From NCBI RefSeq assembly GCF_000090795.2, contig NW_003546589.1, positions 45,820 to 109,819 on the forward strand: a DNA stretch of 64,000 nt, written 5' to 3'. A program made the translations under genes and the position numbers. This DNA comes from Amphimedon queenslandica. Taxonomy: Eukaryota > Porifera > Demospongiae > Haplosclerida > Niphatidae. Below the pieces are notes generated by a model. That model did not search any database, was not told where the DNA came from, and worked only from the letters and a program-made list of their open reading frames with translations. This document shows positions 56,095 to 64,000 of this stretch, piece after piece; position 1 is the stretch's first letter, and each line of letters begins with the position of its first letter.

Positions 56095-56945
56095 GCCTGC
56101 TTGGATCTGAACAATTAGTGGGCAGACAACACTTGTAAAATCCTTCTTGATCTGCTGGCTGCCACTGGAAAAGCAACAGAGACTGTCTCATTCACTGATG
56201 ATAACTAGGGACAAGATGGAGTATAGGAGATGGTGTAGTATGTTACATAGTTGTCACTACTGGGAATAGTCCAGTTCACTGTAATACCAGTGGTTGAGAT
56301 ATTAGATACTGAGAGACTAGTTACTGGACTAGGGACTAAACAAGTATAAATTTCCCTGTCTCAATGACAATAACTCACCATCAAATCTTAACACTGTTAC
56401 TGTATTATTATGTGAAGGAAGATCTATATATAAGTACACACTGATGGTATAGGTACTCATTGGTGAGAGATCTGTTAGTAGAATTTTATCTTCAATGATA
56501 GACACTACATTCCTGGTTACACCTCCAGTATTATACTCAATCACATATCCATTAGTCTGTGGTGAATTGGTCCAGTTCACTTTGATGCTATTAGCATTTA
56601 ATATAAACCCTCTCACATTATTTGGAGGACCACTAGGAGCTAGAAAAGAAATAAAGGTATTTACTATTGATTAACGTACAACCATACCATGTAATGTCAA
56701 AACTTGACTGTAGTTGACTCCTCCAATTATTGCTATACAGGTAACATTAATTGACACTCCCAGTGGATCAAGATATATCAGTAGTGTGTCGTTGTATGTC
56801 AGGACATCAATTGATGTATACATTGAGTTACTCTTCATCACTCCATTCACTAGCCAGTAAACATCAGTTAAAGGATTTATATCAGTAGTTGTGAGACAGT
56901 CAATACGATATTGAGTGTTATTGAGCTGTGTGATGAGGAAACAAC
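56095..56945 (-). pseudogene. Chimeric, decayed Ig/FN3 receptor fragment
   Basis: Reading down the minus strand it has an Ig exon like 51594-51320 (about 56935-56700), an FN3 exon like 51254 (56616-56395, still open), and an FN3 exon like 50980 (56335-56170) with an internal stop where the intact copy reads CPQLSS. It then jumps directly into part of an Ig module (CCLPTNCSD, about 56160-56100). The domain order is that of the intact gene up to the jump. The lack of a start, signal peptide, membrane helix and tail marks it as a fragment. Confidence 0.75.
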
Positions 56946-57017
56946 AACACTATCAGTTTATTTATTTAAGTTTTTAAGAAGAAAAAGCATGCAACAGCAA
57001 CAGTCACTGTATTATTC

Positions 57018-57112
57018 ATGATGGGTGAAATGGCAGTGTCAGTGCTAATGGTGTCTGTTGTCTTCTTATTGAGTGTCAGTGAAGTTATTAGTCAATGTCC
57101 ACCTTCCTCAGG
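57018..57112 (+). pseudogene. Orphan inverted signal-peptide exon
   Basis: The plus strand encodes MMGEMAVSVLMVSVVFLLSV, then SEVISQCPPSSG and a good donor (GTAAGACACTG). It is the receptor's first exon in opposite orientation. No matching receptor exon follows on the plus strand before the TRIM gene, so it is probably a relic, unless it is spliced to something distant. Confidence 0.7.
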
Positions 57113-57126
57113 TAAGACACTGTATG

Positions 57127-57560
57127 GCTCTGTCAATTATGCTGCATGCCATGCATTCATTGTTGTTCTCTTTGAAACAAGTTACGAATAACATGATTTT
57201 ATGCAACTAGGCTACTGTTGATGCAAACTATAATGTTGATAATCAAACTCTTGACTCAAAGATGATCAGAGTAAAAGGAAAGAGATAGGGCAAACAAAAA
57301 GAGCAAAAAGTAAAAAACACACAAGAATGTGTACATGCATGAAAACCACAGTATAGATAATTATTAGCTTTGTGTATAACAATTGAATAGATCTATGTGT
57401 GTTACAGTTATGGTTAGTCACCAATTCACCATACTTTCAAACTAATTAGTTTAAGTGTAGATATAAATTTTCTGGTCTTTACATACTCGTGTTGTTTATG
57501 TGGGGTTCACGCCAACTAATAATAATTCTCCGATATAATGATTGCACAGTCAAGTGTAAT
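57127..57560. other. Spacer, no feature recognised
   Basis: AT-rich with stops in every frame; it includes the 3' flank of the TRIM gene. Confidence 0.45.
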
Positions 57561-59832
57561 TTAAAAAATTAAAAGTCTATTCTTTCCATCTTCAGCAACC
57601 CATATTGATCCATCAAAAGCAACTACTATCCCTCTCAAACTACACAAATTCCTATCAGTTGACACAACTGAATGGTAAGATGAATCGAATACACCAATTT
57701 TTGATGGCCCCGCATTCATACTAATAATAGAATAACCAGCTGGATCAAAAGCTATTCCACATGGTCCATGTTTAATTGGGTAGCTATTCATAAATATTCC
57801 ACCCAGTGTAAATACAGCGACATTGTTTGAACTATGGCCAGTAATATGAAGGTGACCATTCGAATCAATGGCCACATCTTCTGGTTGCTTAAACTTGTGC
57901 TCTCCATTTATGGTAGCAAGAATGAAGTGAGAGTGACTGCCATTTTGATGAAATACTTGAATTCGGTCATTACCATATTCAGTAACATACAGTTTCCCAT
58001 CATTGTCTATGCATATGCCCCATGGATATTTCAGTTGTCCTTTCCCTGAGCCTTCACAGCCAAATGTGTCAATAAATTCTCCTTTCCTAGTAAACCTGTG
58101 TATTCTATTGCCATTATTCTCAGCTACATAGACTGTATTACCGCTGATTGCTATGCCTGCAGGTTGCTGGAATTGTAACTGACCTTTCCCTTTTGATCCT
58201 ATTGCCCTCTGGTACTCTCTATTACTATTAAAGACATAGACACAATGGTGAGTGTTACTAGTAACAAATACATCTCCATTATCTGCTATTGCTATGAAAT
58301 AAGGTGAAGGTATATCTGGTATAGTAAATAATGGCGCCTTCAGAGTGGACATATAGTCTCGGCTGATGTACAGATTAAATGGACTATTTCTGATTGGTGT
58401 ACCATTAAGCAAAATGGAAATTTTCTGTTGCCCATATTGTTGAGGAACAAAAGAGACAGTGTAAGTACCATTGCCAGAATCAATAATAGTAGCAGAAACA
58501 GGCTTCTTTTCTCCTCCTCCTCTACATGTGATTTGACCAGTAACACTAGCTCCTCCTTTGTTTAATCTCATACCAAAAGAATCTCTTGATATTACGTTAA
58601 CTCGTATCTCTTTACCGGCCACATGAATACATGATGGTATCTCAGCTGTAGTCTCCTCAGGACAAATGGGATCTATCCCATTAACTTTACCAAGTGATGC
58701 TATACCTGATGCAATTTTACTTACATTCATCTCAACATTAACAGGTGGGCTCTCACAAAGCTTGAGTGATGTACCAGAGAACTTCTCCTGTAGCTCAGTG
58801 GCTCTGGTCTGGAGTGTACGAGCAATAGAAAGTAATTCTACGTCACCATAATCTCTGACAGCAGTCAATGATAAATTTTGACATGCTGCCATGTCTTCCA
58901 TTAAAGACTTGAAAGTATCAAGCTGGTGAGAGAGACGGGCTTGCATAGCCATTGAAACTTCATTGCTTTTTTCTATTAATGATTTTTCTCTACCTTCCAG
59001 CAACTTTTGAAGACTAGCAATACTTTGGTATATAAGCAAGTCAACTTCCTCCTTCTGTTTTCTTATCTTCTCTTTTGCTATTTCTCCTGTATTCAGAACT
59101 GCTTTCAGCTTCTCCTTACTTTCATGAACAGCAGTCATCACTTTAGTAAGCTCTTCTTTTGTCTTTACTGCTTGTGGTTTGGCTTCAGAAACAGCATGGT
59201 CTCTGTGACTGATGATAGTGCATTTAACACAAACAGGTATAGAACACTGGATACAGTAGAAGTCAAGCTCTTGACGAGGGTGAACATGACATGAGAGAGA
59301 TATGGATGGGAGGAGGTTTAACAGATCCCCTCTTGGCATAGTCCGTGCTTTTTCTAAGGTGAATGATAAATGAGATTGAGTAGCTTTAACTCTTTGATGA
59401 GCACCCCAACAAGTTTGACAAAGAAAATCCATACAGTCAGTGCAATAAACAACGGCATGCAGATCCAACCCCATCATCACAGGAATTGCATGACGGAGAT
59501 GTGGAAGACATAATTTTAAGCAAAATCTCTTCTTTATTGCTAAGCAACCGGAAATTGCACGGGAGAGAGATGATGCTGCCATCTCCTTTAGGTAGTGTAG
59601 TAATTTCACTACATGTTGGACAGATAATGGCTTGTTTTGAGGCCTGTTTATTAACCAGTGATTTGAGGCACGGAGCACAAAAAGAATGAAGACAAGAGAG
59701 GAGACGTGGATCAGTATATGAGCCATTACACTTCGGACATAAAAGAGACTTTTCTAGCATTACTTCTGAGGATTTCTGAGAACTGGAATCGATTGCTGCC
59801 ATATTTAATGTGAGCTGATTGGCATTTGGCAA
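57561..59832 (-). pseudogene. RING/B-box/filamin/NHL (TRIM2/3/71-type) gene with a one-base frameshift
   Basis: A single-exon gene. The first frame (from 59832, or better MAAIDSSSQK at 59802) holds a C3HC4 RING: CPKCNGSYTDPRLLSCLHSF, CAPCLKSL, CPTC. That frame ends soon after CNSCDDG. The second frame, open to the stop at 57561, carries on with the rest of B-box 1 (VVYCTDCMDFLCQTCWGAH), B-box 2 (CHVHPRQELDFYCIQCSIPV), a coiled coil, a filamin repeat (VSATIIDSGNGTYTVSFVPQ) and about six NHL repeats (FQQPAGIAISGNTVYVAENN, LKYPWGICIDNDGKLYVTEY). The two frames meet at a GGGG run (59469-59472). Members are E3 ligases and RNA-binding regulators such as TRIM71/LIN-41. If the extra G is a sequencing error, the gene is intact. 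Confidence 0.85.
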
Positions 59833-59918
59833 TGAATAAAAACGTCATAGCACACGCCCCAATTAATTAGATCTACTCCACATTCCAGAAGAGTTTTCTT
59901 GCCTGAATCAGCAATGTT

Positions 59919-60082
59919 AAGCCAGGCATACACCAGGCAACTTGTTGCTAGCAACATTTGTGGTTACTTTGATCTTGTAAGCAACATGTTGCTAAAAAAA
60001 ATATTTTGCAATAAGTTGCTCAAAAGATGAAAGAAACCACAAATGTTGCTAGCAATATGTTGCCTGGTGTATGGAGGGCTTT
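59919..60082. mobile_element. Fold-back miniature element
   Basis: The left arm CATACACCAGGCAACTTGTT, then GCTAGCAACATTTGTGGTT, is mirrored at 60034-60072 (AACCACAAATGTTGCTAGCA, then ATATGTTGCCTGGTGTATG). About 160 bases with arms of nearly 50. A partial sister copy flanks the N gap at 45848. Confidence 0.85.
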
Positions 60083-60304
60083 ATAGTCCTGACAGGCATC
60101 ATTGCTAATCATGACTGTTGCTCTGGCTGAACCAGTATAAATACTTATCATAATTGTATCATGCCTGATTTCATTATTATATTGTGACTGAGTGCCAAAA
60201 ATCCACGATTCAGACTGGTATTAGGATTGATTTATACTAGAATTCATCTTAATTCAGGTTTCAACTTTTGGGTGTGTATGGGGGTAGGTATACTTATGGT
60301 ATAT

Positions 60305-60985
60305 TTCACCATAGTATATATGATTTTATGGGGATTTAATTTCACTAATTTCACGGTTTTAAAAAATTTGTGAAAATTTTTATATTTTCTATCATACTAA
60401 TAATGGTTAGTGGAAGACAAACGCCAAAATTTTTTTTGTGAATAGGTTGAAAGTGATTTTCGTTAAATTTTTTTCCGGGAAATATTACCGGTCTTAATAG
60501 TTTTTCTTATTGTGACTTATTAAATTTTCCCCATTGGTTGTTTACAGCAACTATATTACATAATAATAATTATTGGATGTTCAATATATGGCATAATGAA
60601 TGATTGTAAAATTAAGGCTTAATTTACATACAATATGTTAGAGTTGTATTTTTATAGTACAGTCTGCATCTAATTTTTTAATTTTAATTTTTTGTAGTGC
60701 AAAAATTTTTGACTGAAACTATACAGTAGCTACTTGACATGCTATTACTGTTATCAAGAGTACATATAATACCATATAGCAGAAATTTTGGAGAGAGTTA
60801 AAATGTAAATTTGGTGTTTTCATAGCCATTTTCCAAAATAAAAATTCCTCAAATTTAAGCCATTATGCGCATGCTCAATAGAATATGGCCACAAATTTGC
60901 CAAAATACAATTCGCCAATCAAAATATTAGCAATTCACAAAAATTTAATCCCCAAAAATTAATTTCCTATTCCTACAGTGATGTC
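60305..60985. mobile_element. Larger degenerate inverted-repeat element
   Basis: CACCATAG...TTTATGGGGATTTAATTTC at the left is loosely mirrored by AAATTTAATCCCCAAAAATT...CCTACAGTG at the right. The subterminal GGGGATTTAATTT block is also in the element at 33398. About 680 bases, no coding. Ends approximate. Confidence 0.5.
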
Positions 60986-61129
60986 TTCATCAACTCTATT
61001 ACTTTACTATACTATATCCTGAACAAATAATTGGAGAAGAGACAAAAGGAATCATTAGTATTAGGCATAATTGTTCTGTTTTTTTAATACTGGGGATGGG
61101 GCAGGGTTTCCTATGGGATTTTGATTGGC

Positions 61130-61680
61130 ATAGTGCTCATGTAGTTGCTCAAAAATTAGGCGAAAGGCCTTGTACTAGCTAGCTATAGATAGTACAGAGT
61201 ATTTTACAAAAACCACATAAAGAGAATTTTCCTTTTTAATATTGTTTCACATATATGTTCTTATGTTGCGTATCAACTTTGAGATCAAATTTGGATTTTT
61301 AATGAATTTTTAAAGTTGATCAAAAATTAGGCCAACGACCAAGGCCTTGGTCTTAGGAAAAAACTAAATAGCAGAGAATTTTTAATTTCTATAATTTTTT
61401 TAATCTAATCAAATTTGAATTTTTATGAATTTTGAAGTTGCTCAAAAATCAGGCCAACATAGCTTTAATTATAGGCATATCTTAACTAGGCCAATCTGGC
61501 CAAACTTTGTTAAAAATGGCTAAAAAAGAATTTCTAATCTTTGTATTTCTTTCTGATACAAAATATACATGTCCTTATGTTGTGTATCAACTTGAGCTGA
61601 TTCCAATCGAAATTGAATTTTTATGAATTCTTAAAGTTGCTCAAAAATCATTCCAACAACCAAAGGTTACTTAGGTTAAA
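61130..61680. repeat. Satellite-like repeat, about four units
   Basis: Units with TTAAAGTTGCTCAAAAATCA and AGGCC..CAA.GACCAAGG recur near 61140, 61312, 61434 and 61634, spaced about 120-200 bases. The same family is in the opposite orientation at 42950-43450 and 45690-45850. Confidence 0.65.
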
Positions 61681-62987
61681 TTTTGTCAAAATAGCAAGGA
61701 GAGAATTCCCCATTTTTATAATATTTCTGATGCATATACATCAGGGTTTTATGTATTGGGAGTGGTAGTGATGAAACTAACACTTTTATTTTAGTTTAGT
61801 TTAGTTTTTTAAATTTTTTCCTTGTAGTTTAGGGAAGGTTCTATCCCAAACTCTAAATCCCCTCCAAAATTAAATAATAATTACTTAGGTGATATGATTG
61901 ACCAGTTATCAAACCGAGCATTCAACGATTAACAAAAAATAAAAACATTAGAATAAATTATAACCATAGATATGTACAATAACATTTCTGAATTAAAGTT
62001 TTTTTTCTCCCTCCAAAGTCTCATCTTGCCACGCGTGGCAAGACTTATCTCCCCCTACACAAAAAAGCTGGTCCTTATGATGTCTGATTTTGACCAAATT
62101 TAGATTTTAAAATAATGATATGTACTGTATTGTAGTGATTGTAGTGTTTGTCAGCTCTTAAAGCATACTGTTTAGCTCACTTAGCAAGCTTTGTAGAAAA
62201 CTCATGGATATTAACACACAATAGCACCCATCTTATAGGTAAAAGTCTTGTCTCATTCTTTCTTTCTTCATGCAGTCACTAAATAACTCTTTTTTCTGAT
62301 TACTCATGAACATTAATAACGCAGCACTAACTCATTGCAAAATACTGAAGTATACAGGCTTTAAATTTATACTATCTGTTACTTTAAGATATGCTGGCTT
62401 CAATTTGAAGATACTAAAGTAAAACTAGAGAGAGAACAACAATTGAGTTATAATGACGAGTTATAATGACAAGTACAAAAACATTGTTATTTTAACTCTC
62501 AGTAGATTGTTAAAAATTATTACTATGGCATATCTAATTATTACGTGTACTAATTTTTATGTCAATAGCAAAATTAGGAATTAATTGATCAAAGATCCAA
62601 TTTGTTAACATGCACATTTGACTGCTTTTAGATGCCAAAGCTTGTTTTTTCTCTTCAATTAACCCATGTTGGGGTAATTTAATCATTCATTTTTTACAGT
62701 GAAACACACATTGCTATCAAAAAATAGAATATTTTTTAATTTGAACAAAAAAGGATCAGCTCAAACTTTCTACATAGCATAAGGATGTAACAGATTGACT
62801 ATTTAGTGTCTACAAAAAAGGTCAGTGAGCTTCTCTTGAAATTATTCAATTATTGTTACAATGATTTTGACTTAAGGAAGAGAGCATGGGCTATAGTACA
62901 AGTTATATTATTCAAAAAATGGAGGCTGCTGAATATGTTGGACTATAGACTTGTATTGCTCTGTTTACTTTGTAATAACATAACTGT
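61681..62987. other. Intergenic, no gene recognised
   Basis: AT-rich. Contains a short palindrome GCCACGCGTGGC near 62031-62042 and low-complexity A/T. No open frame with family character. Confidence 0.5.
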
Positions 62988-63040
62988 TAATCTCGTCGCC
63001 CAGCCCCTTCGCTTTAGGAAGGGGTGAGGCGACGAGATTA
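62988..63040. repeat. Strong stem-loop, 20 base pairs
   Basis: The outer stem TAATCTCGTCGCC / GGCGACGAGATTA and inner stem CCCCTTC / GAAGGGG are separated by a three-base bulge on each side, with a seven-base loop. It is much more GC-rich than its surroundings. It may be a tiny fold-back element or a structured RNA; another CACCCCTTCGCT lies 75 bases on, at 63113-63124. Confidence 0.85.
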
Positions 63041-63381
63041 CATAATTGTGCTCATTGCCAACAAAGAACAACTCTGTGTATTTTGAAGGGTATATTGATA
63101 CTAGTCTCACCCCACCCCTTCGCTGATATTAACTTTCTCTATTAACTAAATCACATAAAAATGTCATGTTTAGACATGTTTATGTTTATGCTCATAATAT
63201 ATTATGCAAACTGTAATAGTCTGAATTCTCCTAAGCCTAACTCTGGTACTGATTAGGACAAGAAATAAAAACATTGAATTTGCTGGCATCAAAGCTGCTA
63301 TATTGGCAAACAAAACTAAGCACAATTGCACACAAACTATATAATGCTATACTACTGCTAGTGGGAATGTTTTAATGAGTA
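63041..63381. other. 3' flank of the edge receptor gene, duplicated
   Basis: No gene. 63240-63381 is similar to 49310-49469 (GGACAAGAAATAA, CACACAAACTATATAA, GCTATACTACTGCTA), so the receptor duplication included about 150 bases of 3' flank. Confidence 0.65.
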
Positions 63382-64000
63382 TTAAGTTGTTGTAACACAT
63401 TCATTTGGCATGATACATTCATATACAACATCAGGTGATGTTTGACATTCATCATAGACTGCCTCATATTCTTCACTTAAGTTAGCCTTGCGAATTTCAT
63501 ATGGTTCACATACTTGCATTGCAATATCATCATTAGCTCTATGATGATAGTAATTAACTTAACATATAAAATAGACTAACTTTGTTTGCCTATTAGCAGT
63601 AGATGGACTTTTTTTCCTAAAAGAAAAACAATAATAATTTACGTATAACAATGTGGGCTATACTTTATAAAGCAGTAGATATTGAAAATGAAACTGACAG
63701 TCAGTAGAATTAACAATACACCAACAATCACACCAAGAGCAATAACACTATCTGTTGTATAATTGATTGATGGACAGCTATATGACGGTTGTGGTGGTAG
63801 TTTTAGTGTCTCATTAACAAAAACTATCCAATCTCCATATCCATTACTAGTGTAGGCACGTACACAAAAAATGAAACAAGACATATCATTCAGACCAGTA
63901 ATGTTAATAAATGTATTGCCATTGCTTGAATTACAAAGTTGTAATATTTCGGTATTAATGTACTCATCATCATATGCCATCAAACAATTACCAGACTGTA
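63382..64000 (-). CDS. Second Ig/FN3 receptor, 3' part, cut by the window edge
   Basis: Reading from the edge, the last FN3 domain (LMAYDDEYINTEILQL, YTSNGYGDW) leads to a membrane helix (VIALGVIVGVLLILLTVSFI, about 63670-63735), then a clean juxtamembrane exon (KKKSPSTANRQTK, acceptor TTTTAG) and a tail exon (NDDIAMQVCEPYEIRKANLS, YDECQTSPDVVYECI). The stop is at 63382-63384. All visible junctions keep the frame, so this copy looks functional. It is closely related to the intact gene at 49470-55128. Its tail is the simplest form and helps to show how the others have changed. Confidence 0.82.

Noticed and set aside
57018-57112. Start of a live plus-strand receptor gene
   Set aside because: No receptor domain follows on the plus strand before the TRIM gene; it is better read as an orphan inverted exon.

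Overview
The window looks like a piece of a compact, AT-rich early-animal genome, most likely a demosponge of the Amphimedon type. Genes have many small exons, introns of often 40-60 bases and intergenic gaps of only 100-300 bases. The orthologues are clearly metazoan (DDX3, TBL1, EFHC2, GFM1, ATG3, RPL35A, SLC25A30/14, ICA1). There are also expanded receptor, TRIM-NHL and kelch families. The assignment is inferred from gene content and structure; no search was run.

Layout. Positions 1-12150 (all minus) hold five genes head to tail, counted along the minus strand from DDX3: a kelch/coiled-coil pseudokinase, an espin-type ankyrin protein fused to an RA-PH module, a seven-helix membrane protein and the first exon of an ICA69-type BAR protein. 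DDX3/PL10 (12361-17746, minus) shares a divergent promoter with EFHC2 (18043-21164, plus), which has a near-perfect RFX X-box just before its start codon. TBL1 (minus) is divergent with a second seven-helix gene (24989-28474), a paralogue of the one at 886-4484. A motorless MyTH4-FERM gene and mitochondrial elongation factor GFM1 follow (both minus). GFM1 is divergent with RPL35A, then an SLC25 carrier (plus) and ATG3 (minus). Large introns carry short terminal-inverted-repeat elements, including a 1.2-kb hAT-like element in ATG3 with an 8-base target duplication.

From 45 kb on the window changes character. A 10-N gap sits inside a small hairpin element. A decayed tandem duplication of coiled-coil exons follows, then a cluster of Ig/fibronectin-III single-pass receptors. 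The intact receptor (49470-55128) has a signal peptide, three tandem copies of an Ig-Ig-FN3 module, more Ig and FN3 domains, one membrane helix and a short tail ending in an ITIM-like tyrosine motif. Fragments lie at 48.1-49.25 kb and 56.1-57.1 kb, including a signal-peptide exon in inverted orientation. Another member enters at the right edge (63382-64000). A single-exon RING/B-box/filamin/NHL (TRIM) gene, broken by a one-base frameshift, lies inside the cluster.

The best candidates for something new are this receptor family, which has ITIM-like tails, growing domain arrays and decayed copies, so that a self/non-self or inhibitory immune-type role is a reasonable hypothesis; the pair of GRL-like seven-helix proteins; and the espin-RA-PH fusion.
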